Assembly (NCBI RefSeq): GCF_030812995.1
Contig: NZ_JAUSTT010000023.1
Location: 1-64,000 of the forward strand
Length of the DNA: 64,000 nt
Origin: Bacillus chungangensis
Lineage (GTDB): Bacteria; Bacillota; Bacilli; Bacillales; Bacillaceae_C
Direction: 5' to 3'
The notes under the pieces were generated by a model that was given only the letters and a program-made list of their open reading frames with translations, made no database searches and was not told where the DNA came from. How positions within the stretch are numbered: the first letter of the stretch is position 1; the number at the start of each line of letters is the position of its first letter. Below are positions 15,706-24,442 of this stretch, piece after piece. Made by a program: the position numbers and the translations under genes.

Positions 15706-15894
15706 CTAATCACCTTACTTTCCCATGATGTAAAAGTGGATAAATTCCAACTTTTTAGGGACTTCTGCGTTATTTATTCAGAAAAAGCAGAAGTCTATGA
15801 TAAAATAAAGCACATATGCCTTACATTGTAACAAAAAAAATCATATAAATGGGGAATAAAGTGAAGAATGGTAAAAAGACTGGAGTGATCAATA

Positions 15895-16167
15895 ATGGAG
15901 GTTTCTTATCAGTCGCTGCTGGAAAAAATGACTTATGAATGTAGTAAAGCGCGGCAAGCGGAGCAACTAAGTGAAGTGAGGGAACACGTTTACTCACTGA
16001 AAGTACTATGTGAGCTGCTATTAGATAGGAATCATTCGCATTATCGGCAAGAAGGGGAGAGTACGCTCCCAATGCCCTCTAACCAACAATCGCTATTAGC
16101 GATTGATCAAGGGAAAAAATTAATAACAGATGATGATGCAAACGGGGATTCTATTTTAGACTTTTGA
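15895..16167 (+). CDS. ywdI: YwdI family protein
   Basis: 90 residues, small acidic/helical protein (EVSYQSLLEKMTYECSKARQ; VREHVYSLKVLCELLL) matching the YwdI (DUF5327) family by content and by position between ung and ywdK as in B. subtilis. The function is unknown. No signal peptide. Confidence 0.8.
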   Translation: MEVSYQSLLEKMTYECSKARQAEQLSEVREHVYSLKVLCELLLDRNHSHYRQEGESTLPMPSNQQSLLAIDQGKKLITDDDANGDSILDF

Positions 16168-16259
16168 TTGTCCTATTTTTTTCATGTTCAAAAAAGGGGG
16201 TGTATCTGCTACGTTGAAGGAGACAGCTAGCATCGTCGCTTCAGTAGCAGTGTTGCAAA

Positions 16260-16628
16260 ATGAAATTATTTATTATATTAGGAGCAATTCATGCTTTTTT
16301 GGCCGTGGCACTTGGTGCCTTTGGAGCACACGGTCTAAAAGAAACACTAGGGCCAAAATATTTGGCTACATGGGAAACAGGTGTTACTTATCAAATGTTT
16401 CATGCATTAGGTCTCATCGCAATAGGCATATTGGCAGGTAATATTCAAGCTAGCTCGTACCTTGCTTGGTCTGGATGGCTTATGTTTTTTGGCATTGTTC
16501 TTTTTTCGGGGAGTTTGTATGTATTAAGCGTCACAAGAATCGGAGTTCTTGGTGCAATTACACCTTTTGGCGGCGTCTCATTTTTGGCTGCTTGGATTTT
16601 GCTGATCATAGCTGTTTGGAAACTATAA
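16260..16628 (+). CDS. ywdK: YwdK, DUF423 membrane protein
   Basis: 122 residues with four hydrophobic segments; LGAFGAHGLKETLGPKYLAT, WETGVTYQMFHALGLIAIGI and GVLGAITPFGGVSFLAAW are the DUF423 signatures. The function is unknown. The ribosome site before ATG 16260 is weak. Downstream lies copy C of the dispersed repeat. Confidence 0.9.
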   Translation: MKLFIILGAIHAFLAVALGAFGAHGLKETLGPKYLATWETGVTYQMFHALGLIAIGILAGNIQASSYLAWSGWLMFFGIVLFSGSLYVLSVTRIGVLGAITPFGGVSFLAAWILLIIAVWKL

Positions 16629-16702
16629 TCTAGCTTCTATAGATGCTGCTATTTATTGCAATTTATCGTGAATCATAGAAAGCTATCAGCCTAATCCAGC
16701 AT

Positions 16703-16927
16703 TTTATCCCACATCTAACTGGCAAGTCAAGACCCCCACCTCTGGGAGTAAGAGGTGGGGGATAGCTGCCATTAAATGCGATTGGTCGAGCTGTCAGGAA
16801 AAGGAAAGCTTCTTGAATCAATAAAAGCGGTTTCCTTTTTTGAGGACGCTCGCGATCTTAGTCTTTTTTTCTACTCCTTATCAGTGAAAGAGGAGAGAAA
16901 ACCCCCACTGATAGAAGTTTACTTTAT
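16703..16927 (+). repeat. Dispersed hairpin repeat, copy C
   Basis: A diverged copy with one shortened internal unit. The left hairpin is a compact CCCCCACCTC/GAGGTGGGGG stem. The TTTAT at its right end overlaps the stop codon of gerQ on the opposite strand. Confidence 0.8.
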
Positions 16928-17364
16928 CTAGGAGTATAGCCGGCTAGTGGCGGCCTCGCGCCTAATGGATATTCATACTCAATCGGTTCTTTGAACTTAA
17001 TATAATCTACATAGATCATCGGAATCACGTATCGTTCTCCGGTTTGCGGATCACTTAAGACAACATGATCGCGCCCAGCAGCTTCTATGATCCCTTCAAA
17101 AATCTTTGCATTCCATTCAGGATTATGTTCAAAAGTGGCATAAATGGAGACTAGTTTGCCTTTATTTAATCGTAAAATATTTTCAATATAAGATTCCTCT
17201 AAAGGCAACATACCTGGAATGGCTGGGCTAGGTGTAGGTGCTGCTGCTGGTGCAGTTAAAGCGGGCGGAGCTTGCTGCTGGCCATAAGCTTGTGGGTAGT
17301 ACATATAAGGCTGTCCTCCCATCATTTGATAACCAATAAATTGATTTGCATTTGATTGTGACAT
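16924..17364 (-). CDS. gerQ: Spore coat protein GerQ
   Basis: 146 residues. Gln/Tyr/Pro/Ala-rich N-terminal half (YYPQAYGQQQAPPALTAPAA), then the conserved domain LPLEESYIENILRLNKGKLV, AGRDHVVLSDPQTGERYVIP and YVDYIKFKEP. GerQ is an inner-coat protein that is cross-linked by transglutaminase and needed for CwlJ localisation and calcium-dipicolinate germination. It lies just upstream of cwlJ on the same strand in the window's reverse direction, with 42 bases between them. Its stop TAA is formed where the dispersed repeat ends. Confidence 0.93.
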   Translation of the reverse strand: MSQSNANQFIGYQMMGGQPYMYYPQAYGQQQAPPALTAPAAAPTPSPAIPGMLPLEESYIENILRLNKGKLVSIYATFEHNPEWNAKIFEGIIEAAGRDHVVLSDPQTGERYVIPMIYVDYIKFKEPIEYEYPLGARPPLAGYTPR

Positions 17365-17406
17365 CAGACGTTACCTCCTTTAATAAGTTCAAAAGAAAGC
17401 TAGGTG

Positions 17407-17829
17407 CTAGAAGACGCTAGGGCAATCTGCTTGCGTAGGCTGGAAAAAGCAGTGAGCTTTGAAACGGCCAGCATTTGGCTGGTTATACCATTGTGCTGGG
17501 CAGGCCCCTGCAGGCCGAAAGAACCATAGAGCAAAAGAAGCTGGGTGATAGCGATTCCCTCTTACTACTTTTCTAGCTAATTCGATATCCCTATCGCGAG
17601 CACGTTGATAAAAATACCCCTTCTGGGTAGCTTCGAATCCCCCTGGACGTTGAAACACCATTTTTTGTAATGAAGTAATATTTTTAAAGTCTAAACATTC
17701 TCCACGAACCCGATTGACACCAACATTCCCTACCATCAGCATACCGAGATTTCCTTCTCCCTCGGCTTCTGCTCGCATAAGCCGAGCTAACAGTCTTAAT
17801 TCTGCGTCCGTATGCGCAATAACAGCCAT
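17407..17829 (-). CDS. cwlJ: Spore cortex-lytic hydrolase CwlJ
   Basis: 140 residues, SleB/CwlJ hydrolase_2 domain: LLARLMRAEAEGEGNLGMLM with the catalytic glutamate, VGVNRVRGECLDFKNI, GGFEATQKGYFYQRA and FFRPAGACPAQW. It has no signal peptide, as expected for CwlJ, which is made in the mother cell and sits in the coat, unlike exported SleB. It forms an operon with gerQ downstream. Probably sigma-E controlled in sporulation (known for B. subtilis; I did not verify a promoter). Confidence 0.94.
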   Translation of the reverse strand: MAVIAHTDAELRLLARLMRAEAEGEGNLGMLMVGNVGVNRVRGECLDFKNITSLQKMVFQRPGGFEATQKGYFYQRARDRDIELARKVVRGNRYHPASFALWFFRPAGACPAQWYNQPNAGRFKAHCFFQPTQADCPSVF

Positions 17830-18075
17830 CTCTTCACCTCACTTAAGTAAATCTTGAGAAATTAGAAAGTGGATTCTGCCTCATCATAGAAATTCTAAGC
17901 TTTTGAAGCAGGAAGCTTACCCCTTAAAAATAAACTTGCTGCATGCTTCGTTAACATATAAGAAAAATAACTCCATTCTGTTCATTAAAAGGTGACAAAT
18001 TTAGAAGTGTATTTTATCACTTATCATGTTATTTGTATGAATACATCATGAAAGATATGTATGAAAGAAAATAGA

Positions 18076-18416
18076 TTTATCCCACATCTAACTGGCAGTA
18101 AGACCTCCACCTCAAGAGTAAGAGGAATCAGAAGCGCTAGGTGGGGGATAACTGAAAGTCAATTGTCCGATTGGTTCGGGCCGACAGGATAAGGAAAGCT
18201 TCTTGAATTAGCATCGCACGAAGAAAAAGTGCTCTCCTTTTTCGAGGATGTCGGTCACAAAGGCGTTGCAACAGGACAAGGAGAGCTTCGGCAGAGACAC
18301 ATCGCACGAAGAAAAAGCGGTTTTCTTTTTCGAGGACGTTGCGATCTTAGCCTTTGTTCTACTTCTTATGAGTGGGGGATGAAAGAAAACCCCCACTCAT
18401 GGAAGTTTCACTTTAT
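18076..18416 (+). repeat. Dispersed hairpin repeat, copy D (long form)
   Basis: Full-length form with both terminal hairpins and two tandem internal units, each containing CATCGCACGAAGAAAAAG followed by CTTTTTCGAGGA. TTTAT is at both ends. Confidence 0.85.
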
Positions 18417-18458
18417 AAGTAGCGAGGTAATGATCGCACATTCTTTTTAGTTTTATGG

Positions 18459-18650
18459 TTGACAAGTGTTCGGGGAATCGTTATTATATAGTTGAAAATG
18501 ATTATCATTATTATTTAATCGGTATTTCAAAATCACGATGAGTGTAGAATGAAGATTTCCAAATTGCATACTCTTTTTCTTGAATATATATATAAAATTA
18601 CCCCCCTCTTCTAAGAAAGCTAGCGAAATGAATCGCTAGCTTTCTTGCAT
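18459..18650 (+). ncRNA. fsrA: Fur-controlled C-rich sRNA, FsrA-like
   Basis: TTGACA (18,459-18,464) and TATTAT (18,482-18,487) are spaced by 17 bases. Immediately after is TGAAAATGATTATCA (18,493-18,507), one mismatch from the 15-base Fur consensus. No real gene follows (only an unsupported 21-codon ORF at 18,549). The transcript would run ~155 nt, carry a CCCCCCTCTTC stretch at 18,601 and end with a perfect 13-bp stem (AAGAAAGCTAGCG/CGCTAGCTTTCTT, 18,613-18,646). A Fur-repressed RNA with a C-rich single strand that can pair with ribosome sites is the design of B. subtilis FsrA. It is longer than the ~84 nt I recall for FsrA. Location beside hemQ differs from B. subtilis. Identity is inferred from architecture. 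Confidence 0.65.
18493..18507 (+). promoter_or_regulatory. Fur box
   Basis: TGAAAATGATTATCA matches the 7-1-7 Fur consensus TGATAATNATTATCA at 13 of 14 fixed positions, and overlaps the expected transcription start of the adjacent promoter, the right place for repression. Confidence 0.8.
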
Positions 18651-18656
18651 ATAAAA

Positions 18657-18682
18657 GAACCCCCATTTTAAAAAATGGGGGA
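18657..18682 (-). terminator. Terminator-like hairpin downstream of hemQ
   Basis: CCCCCATTTT and AAAATGGGGG form a 10-bp stem. Read on the minus strand it is followed by TTCTTTT, so it could end the hemQ transcript that passes through repeat copy E. Confidence 0.55.
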
Positions 18683-18708
18683 GGTAGTTCTCCAAACGAA
18701 GACACTTT

Positions 18709-18868
18709 TTTATCCCACATCTAACTGGCAGTAAGACCCCCACCTCAAGAGTAAGAGGGATCGAAGAAGTCTAGGTGGGGGATAACTGAAAGTCAAATGT
18801 CCGATTGGTTCAACTAACCATCAGTGGGGGATGAAAGAAAACCCCCACTGATGGAAGTTTCACTTTAT
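18709..18868 (+). repeat. Dispersed hairpin repeat, copy E (minimal form)
   Basis: Both terminal hairpins are present but there are no internal units; the text jumps from TCCGATTGGTTCA to the right hairpin. It lies 4 bases from the hemQ stop codon. Confidence 0.85.
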
Positions 18869-18872
18869 TTTT

Positions 18873-19616
18873 TTAGCCATTAACATGCAAAAAATTGGCG
18901 ACTTTTTCAGGAGGGAGGATCGTGCCGACAAAGAAAGAACCAAATTCGCCATAACGAGCACTTACTTCATCAAAGCGCATTTCATAGACGAGTTTCTTAA
19001 ATTGAAGTACGTCGTTAGAGAAAAGAGTAACTCCCCACTCATAGTCATCAAAGCCTACAGAACCAGTGATAATTTGTTTCACTTTACCAGCATAGCTCCT
19101 GCCGATCATTCCATGGCTGCGCATTAACTCACGGCGCTCGTCCATTGAAAGCATGTACCAATTATCGTTTCCTTCACGGCGCTTGTCCATTGGATAAAAA
19201 CAAATATATTGGTTAGATGGGAGCTCTGGATATAAGCGTGAGCGGACATAAGGATTTTGATAAGGATCTTCATTCGATTCTCCTGCTAAGTAGTTGCTCA
19301 ATTCTACAACTGAAACGTAGGAATATGCAGGGATTGTATATTCGGCTAGTTTCAGTTTGTTAAATTCTGTTTCAAGCTCGTTTAATTCATCCATTGTTGG
19401 ACGTAATAGCATAAGAATAAAATCTGCTTTTTGACCAATAATTGTATAAAGAGCATGACTGCCTTCTGATTTTCCAAGTTTCTCAAGAAAATGCAGAAAT
19501 TCATGGATTGCAGCTTGGCGTTCGTCGCTGGAAAGCGTTTTCCAAGCAGCCCAATCCATTGCACGCAAATCATGTAAGGAATACCATCCATCTAAAGTTT
19601 GTGCAGCTTCATTCAT
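18873..19616 (-). CDS. hemQ: Coproheme decarboxylase HemQ
   Basis: 247 residues, chlorite-dismutase fold. Recognisable parts: [17 protein letters not shown] at the start, [33 protein letters not shown], then [20 protein letters not shown] with the reactive tyrosine and the heme-ligating histidine, and [18 protein letters not shown]. It performs the last step of the coproporphyrin-dependent heme pathway of Gram-positives. The start is ATG 19616 with AGGAG 8 bases upstream; a GTG at 19625 overlaps that site. It is transcribed toward the Fur-controlled sRNA, from which it is separated by a repeat copy and a hairpin. Confidence 0.93.
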   Translation of the reverse strand: MNEAAQTLDGWYSLHDLRAMDWAAWKTLSSDERQAAIHEFLHFLEKLGKSEGSHALYTIIGQKADFILMLLRPTMDELNELETEFNKLKLAEYTIPAYSYVSVVELSNYLAGESNEDPYQNPYVRSRLYPELPSNQYICFYPMDKRREGNDNWYMLSMDERRELMRSHGMIGRSYAGKVKQIITGSVGFDDYEWGVTLFSNDVLQFKKLVYEMRFDEVSARYGEFGSFFVGTILPPEKVANFLHVNG

Positions 19617-19874
19617 CGATATCACTCCTGATCTAATATCATTGCAACATTACTATATCATAGTTTTCTCATATAGGTTCTCTTTCGCGCTCAAATGTTA
19701 AAAATGTGACAGCCTTATCATAAAATATCATCATTTTTGACGTGTTTGACTGGATAATCCCCGCAAAAACATTTATCCTTTAATAAGGAGTTGTTCATCT
19801 TTTCACAAGTTTTGTATAAAAAGTGAGTTGCTTCTAAACCTTTGGAAAACAAAATCAAGGAGGCTTTTTTGACA

Positions 19875-20849
19875 ATGAGTGATTTATTTCACAATTTAAA
19901 ACAAAACATCAAGGGCAAGCAAATCAAAATTGTTTTCCCCGAAGGAGAGGACAAACGTATTCTTCTCGCAGCAGATCGGCTAAGAAGTGAAGAACTAATC
20001 ACTCCCATTTTACTAGGCAATCAAGATGAAATTGCTAAAAGTGCAAAAGAACTCAATGTTTCTCTAGCTGATATGGATGTCATTGATCCAGCAAAGGATA
20101 GCAGATTTGATAAGATGGTAAATGCGTTTGTTGAAAGAAGAAAAGGCAAAGCTACGGAAGAACAAGCACGTCAAATCCTTTTAGATACGAATTATTTTGG
20201 TACAATGCTTGTCTATCTTGAAGACGCAGCAGGACTTGTTAGCGGTGCTGCTCACTCAACTGCTGACACAGTGCGCCCAGCTTTGCAAATTATTAAAACA
20301 AAACCTGGAATATCAAAAACGTCTGGAGCTTTTATTATGGTGAGAGACGATGAAAAATATGTGTTTGCTGATTGTGCGATCAATATTGCACCTGAAAGTC
20401 AAGATCTTGCAGAAATTGCAATTGAAAGTGCAAAAACAGCAAAAATGTTTGGAGTAGATCCGCGTGTAGCAATGCTAAGCTTTTCTACAAAAGGTTCTGC
20501 TGTATCACCGGAAACGGAGAAAGTGGCTGAAGCAGTAAAACTAGCTAAAGAACAAGCGCCTGATCTTGTACTGGATGGTGAATTTCAATTCGATGCTGCA
20601 TTCGTTCCTGATGTCGCAAAGAAAAAAGCTCCTGATTCTGTATTGCAAGGTGATGCGAATGTTTTTGTATTTCCAAGCTTGGAAGCGGGCAACATTGGTT
20701 ATAAAATAGCACAAAGACTTGGAAATTTTGAAGCTGTCGGGCCAATTCTTCAAGGCTTGAATAAGCCAGTGAATGACCTTTCCCGCGGTTGCAGCGAAGA
20801 AGACGTGTACAAGCTAGCGTTAATTACTGCTGCACAATCACTCATCTAA
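19875..20849 (+). CDS. pta: Phosphate acetyltransferase
   Basis: 324 residues from ATG 19875 (AAGGAGG 11 bases upstream; a TTG at 19,869 is an alternative). Motifs: IKIVFPEGEDKRILLAADRL, the GLVSGAAHSTADTVRPALQI substrate loop, and VAMLSFSTKGSAVSPE near the active-site serine/arginine region. It interconverts acetyl-CoA and acetyl phosphate. B. subtilis has the same hemQ-pta-lipL order. Confidence 0.95.
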   Translation: MSDLFHNLKQNIKGKQIKIVFPEGEDKRILLAADRLRSEELITPILLGNQDEIAKSAKELNVSLADMDVIDPAKDSRFDKMVNAFVERRKGKATEEQARQILLDTNYFGTMLVYLEDAAGLVSGAAHSTADTVRPALQIIKTKPGISKTSGAFIMVRDDEKYVFADCAINIAPESQDLAEIAIESAKTAKMFGVDPRVAMLSFSTKGSAVSPETEKVAEAVKLAKEQAPDLVLDGEFQFDAAFVPDVAKKKAPDSVLQGDANVFVFPSLEAGNIGYKIAQRLGNFEAVGPILQGLNKPVNDLSRGCSEEDVYKLALITAAQSLI

Positions 20850-21000
20850 TCACTATCATTGAAGTCTCCATTTGTGGTCAAGCTATTCACGAGATCAATC
20901 TCTTTTTGATAGCGATATCACGGATGGAGACTTCACATATTTTCCAATGTGTGTTAATAATAGGATGACAAAGGCGGCAATAGACATAAGGAGAAACGAC

Positions 21001-21843
21001 ATGGAACAAGCATTGACTTTATTAAAACGAAAAGAGTGGCGTTTGATCGATCAATCGAATAAAGGGCCGCTCTTTTCTGCAATGGAATCTTTTGCAATGG
21101 ACGATACACTCTGTACAGCTGTTGGAGCTGGAATTGTCCCTGCTACTGCTAGATTATGGGTTCATCATAAGACTGTCGTTTTAGGAATTCAAGATACAAA
21201 ACTTCCGCAGTTAAAGGATGGATTGGATTTCTTAAAAGAACAAGGATATCGAACGGTTATTCGCAATTCAGGGGGCTTAGCTGTTCTGTTAGATGATGGC
21301 GTTCTTAATATTTCCCTTATCTTTCCTGATACGGAAAAGGGGATTGATATTAACCGTGGGTATGATGCGATGTGGGCGTTGATTCGGCAGATGTTTGTTG
21401 ATTTTCCAGCGGTAATTGAAGCAAATGAAATAGTAGGTTCATACTGTCCGGGCAGTTATGATTTAAGCATCAACGGAAAAAAATTTGCTGGTATTTCTCA
21501 GCGGCGAATTCGAAAAGGCGTAGCGGTTCAAATATACTTATGTGTGCAAGGAAATGGACAAAAACGGGCAAAAGTAATCCAACAGTTTTATGAAAAAGCC
21601 AAAAAGGATGCCTCAACAAAATTCACATTTCCAGATGTTCGCCCAGATGTAATGGCCTCTTTATCAGAGCTATTGAATATAGACCTAACAATGGAAGCAG
21701 CAAAAAAACGTTTTATTGATTTTTTAAACAAATACAGTGAAAATTTCTATATTGGTCAGCTTCAAGAACAAGAAACAAACTGGTATCCTATGTATTATCA
21801 ACGAATGAAGGATCGCAATGAGAAGGGACAACAGGCTGATTAA
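21001..21843 (+). CDS. lipL: Octanoyl-[GcvH]:protein N-octanoyltransferase LipL
   Basis: 280 residues of the LplA/LipB fold. The nucleophile region is GSYCPGSYDLSINGKKFAGI with the catalytic cysteine, preceded by VIRNSGGLAVLLDDGVLNIS. LipL moves octanoyl groups from GcvH to E2 subunits in lipoate assembly. I chose ATG 21001 after AAGGAGA; the frame is open upstream to 20,872 but the extra residues do not look like the family. It follows pta directly, as in B. subtilis (ywfL). Confidence 0.92.
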   Translation: MEQALTLLKRKEWRLIDQSNKGPLFSAMESFAMDDTLCTAVGAGIVPATARLWVHHKTVVLGIQDTKLPQLKDGLDFLKEQGYRTVIRNSGGLAVLLDDGVLNISLIFPDTEKGIDINRGYDAMWALIRQMFVDFPAVIEANEIVGSYCPGSYDLSINGKKFAGISQRRIRKGVAVQIYLCVQGNGQKRAKVIQQFYEKAKKDASTKFTFPDVRPDVMASLSELLNIDLTMEAAKKRFIDFLNKYSENFYIGQLQEQETNWYPMYYQRMKDRNEKGQQAD

Positions 21844-22065
21844 ACATGATAGACAGGTTTTTTTCTAACACCTTAAAGAATGGAATGTTGGATGCGCTTT
21901 TTATCGTTTTCCGACAGAAGACTACCTCCTCAATCGTGTAAAGGGTGAAGCTCAACGATAGGTGGGAGATGAATGTCGGTTAGGCGTAAGCCTAAAGGTT
22001 TTTGTTTCCCACTTCATTCTTTAATGATATAATCAGTCTTAGATAAAATAAGGGCTGATTATACA

Positions 22066-22463
22066 ATGAAATTAGATAGCAATAATCATTCAGTATTCTT
22101 GATGTATTATCAACTTGTGTTAGTTGTGAAATATCGTAGAGAAGTCTTTGATGATGAAGTATCTGACTATGCTAAGGATATGTTTGTAAAATTAGGTGAG
22201 AAATACAATATCTCACTAGTCGAATGGAATTATGATAAAGACCATGTCCATATCCTATTCAAAGCACATCCTAATACAGCATTATCAAAGTTCATCAACG
22301 CATACAAAAGTGCTAGTTCTCGATTGATAAAACGTGACTTTCCTACAGTTCGCAAAAAACTTTGGAAAGAAATGTTTTGGTCAAGAAGTTTCTGCTTACT
22401 AACTACTGGTGGTTCTCCTATCAACGTAGTCAAAAATATATTGAAAATCAAGGCATGAAGTGA
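22066..22463 (+). pseudogene. tnpA: IS200-type Y1 transposase TnpA, frameshifted before its tyrosine
   Basis: HUH transposase: YYQLVLVVKYRREVF near the start, the metal-binding pair in DKDHVHILFKAHP, and LWKEMFWSRSFCLLTTGGSP near the end. The family normally continues with a KKYIENQG-like helix that contains the nucleophilic tyrosine. Here one A is missing from the run at ~22,432-22,436, so the frame reads VVKNILKIKA and stops early. Restoring the A gives VVKKYIENQGMK and a stop at 22,461-22,463. The encoded protein therefore lacks its catalytic tyrosine. Confidence 0.85.
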
Positions 22464-22473
22464 GGTGAAAGCA

Positions 22474-23597
22474 ATGTTGGTCAATAAAGCATATAAGTTT
22501 CGTATCTACCCTAATAAAGAACAAAAAACACTAATTGCTAAAACAATTGGCTGTTCACGTTTTGTGTTCAATCATTTTCTAGCACAATGGAACGATATAT
22601 ACAAAGAAACAGGTAGGGGACTAACTTATAACGCTTGCTCTTCTCAATTAACTCAACTAAAGAAAGAATTAGTATGGTTAAAAGAAGTTGACAGCATTGC
22701 TATTCAGTCATCACTTAAAAACCTTGCTAATTCATATAGTCGATTCTTCAAGAAGCAAAATAAAGCACCTCGCTTCAAGTCTAAAAAGAACAAGGTTCAA
22801 TCTTACACAACCAAGTATACAAACGGAAATATTGCCATTGTAGGCAATAGAATGAAGTTGCCTAAACTTGGTCTTGTTCGTTTTGCTAAAAGTCGTGAAG
22901 TTGAAGGTCGTATTCTTAATGCGACTATTAGACGGAATCCAAGTGGAAAATACTTTGTGTCCATTCTTGCAGAAACAGAAATACAACCGTTAGAAAAAAC
23001 AGGTTCTTCCGTTGGTGTAGACGTAGGATTAAAAGATTTCGCTATTCTATCTGATGGTACGCCACCTTATGAAAACCCTAAATGGTTTCGTACATTGGAA
23101 AAGAAGTTGGCTGAGGCACAGCATATTCTTTCCAGACGTACAAAAGGTGGTTCAAATTGGAACAAGCAACGTATCAAGGTTGCGAGAATACATGAAAGAA
23201 TTACGAACGCAAGAACAGATTATTTGCAAAAAATCTCTACTGAAATCATCAAAAACCACGATGTAATAGGTATTGAAGATTTGCAAGTATCCAATTGCTA
23301 AAGAACCACAAGTTAGCAAAAGCAATCAGTGAAGTATCTTGGTCACAGTTTAGAACTATGCTTGAGTACAAAGCAAAATGGTATGGTAAACAAGTCATTG
23401 CGGTATCTAAAACATTTGCTAGTTCCCAACTTTGTTCGTGTTGTGGATACAAAAACAAAGACGTTAAGAATCTCAACCTTCGTGAGTGGTATTGTCCTTC
23501 TTGTGGTACACATCATAATAGAGATATTAACGCAGGACAAAATCTTAAAAACGAAGCCATAAGACTTCTAACCGTAGGAACTACGGGGATAGCCTAA
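22474..23597 (+). pseudogene. tnpB: TnpB RNA-guided nuclease, split by a frameshift
   Basis: N-terminal MLVNKAYKFRIYPNKEQ, the RuvC-I motif VGVDVGLKDFAILSDG, and the Ruv[13 protein letters not shown] are in the first frame. The second frame (from ~23,295) gives [19 protein letters not shown], the four-cysteine zinc finger (CSCCGYKNK ... CPSCG) and the Ruv[16 protein letters not shown]. The break is a single missing base in CCAATTGC, where CCAATATGC would restore SNMLKN. All catalytic residues survive, so the loss is recent. TnpB normally cuts DNA guided by an RNA made from the element's right end. Confidence 0.88.
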
Positions 23598-23677
23598 TCA
23601 ATTAGGGTTCGATAGAATCCCGTACTTAGGAATCTCCCACTTCAAACAACCCGTAAGGGTTAAGTGGTGAGTAGTTC
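23540..23677 (+). ncRNA. Probable omegaRNA (guide scaffold) of the TnpB element
   Basis: The end of tnpB and the right end contain hairpins with a pattern shared by the other two elements of this class in the window: CCGTAG-GAA-CTACGG at 23,572-23,586, then the terminal CTCCCACTT/AAGTGG stem. The guide would be the genomic DNA just after 23,677. Inferred from position and hairpin conservation. Confidence 0.5.
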
Positions 23678-23731
23678 AAAAAAACATAGATAGCGGGATC
23701 ATCACAGGATTCCCACTATCTATGAGATTTC

Positions 23732-24442
23732 TTATTCGGCTAATTTTTCAAGGTTTCCATTTCTGTCCATTTTAAAAGAAGTTGCTGGACGTTCTTCTTC
23801 ATCAAAAAGCACTAGTTTACGTGCTCTATTCATAATTTGCATTAACGTCTCATAGTCTTCCTTCATCGTAAGACTATTTTTTTCTAACTCCTCAACCTTT
23901 TTGCGTAAACTTTCATTTTCTTTCCTTAATTCAGCTTGTTCCAGCTTCAATCTCTCATTCTCCCTTTTCATCCCAATATGTTGGAATTCTCTTGAGTTCA
24001 GTTGTTGCAAGTATACAATCACATGGCTTAAGCTTAGTTCTTTTTCATTGTACGTAGTGCTTTCTGTAGACTTTACTGGTATTTCTTGCAGATCATGCTG
24101 CTGTTCGTCTAGGTTCGCGTCCGTAACAACAGGAAACGATTCGATTTCTTCAATAGTAACGGCAGGCGGCTGATACAGTAATTTTTTCTTGCCGCTTTGC
24201 TCTTTCCCTAGTAATCGTTGCCGTTGTTTTCGTTGTTTTTTTGCTAATTGCAATGCTTTTTCATATTGATGCCTTACGACAGCATTCCAGCGAAAGCCAC
24301 AAGCAGCAGACGTTCGATTTAGCCTATCTCCAACTTCTTCAAAAGCATTTAATTGTGTACTGCCTTCACGAACATGCCGCAGCACTGTTTCTGCCAGCAG
24401 CAAATCATTTTCTTCCGTCCAAGCGTCTTGGCGTGTTTTCAT
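23732..24442 (-). CDS. rsfA: RsfA family prespore transcription factor
   Basis: About 236 residues. The N-terminus is a Myb/SANT-like domain ([40 protein letters not shown]), the middle is low complexity, and residues ~150-215 are a leucine/glutamate coiled coil. This matches RsfA/YwfN, a sigma-F dependent regulator of forespore genes in B. subtilis, also located near pta. I preferred ATG 24442 because the family begins with TRQDAWT. An upstream ATG at 24499 would add 19 residues. Confidence 0.88.
   Translation of the reverse strand: MKTRQDAWTEENDLLLAETVLRHVREGSTQLNAFEEVGDRLNRTSAACGFRWNAVVRHQYEKALQLAKKQRKQRQRLLGKEQSGKKKLLYQPPAVTIEEIESFPVVTDANLDEQQHDLQEIPVKSTESTTYNEKELSLSHVIVYLQQLNSREFQHIGMKRENERLKLEQAELRKENESLRKKVEELEKNSLTMKEDYETLMQIMNRARKLVLFDEEERPATSFKMDRNGNLEKLAE

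Larger units (their letters stand above)
21923..23677 (+). mobile_element. IS200/IS605-family element (tnpA + tnpB), inactivated
   Basis: The left end has a hairpin (CTACCTCC ... GGTGGGAG) followed by GATGAATGTCGGTTAGGCGTAAGCC; the right end has CTCCCACTT ... AAGTGGTGAGTAGTTCA. Between them lie tnpA and tnpB in the same direction. Both genes carry a one-base deletion (see entries). The left end shares GGGAGATGAAT..CGGTTAG with the short element at 62.8 kb. Exact ends are judged from these shared sequences. Confidence 0.85.

Noticed and set aside
16184-16441. 85-codon frame overlapping the start of ywdK
   Set aside because: It overlaps ywdK in another frame and its translation past the hydrophobic start is low-quality; ywdK has the family match.
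18229-18450. Open frames inside the dispersed repeats (for example 73 codons at 18,229 and 78 codons on the minus strand at 27,438)
   Set aside because: They recur only because the repeat sequence recurs, have no ribosome sites, and lie over hairpins; not genes.
18549-18614. 21-codon ORF in the Fur-controlled transcript
   Set aside because: No ribosome site; the C-rich segment and terminal stem fit a non-coding RNA better. Dual function cannot be excluded.
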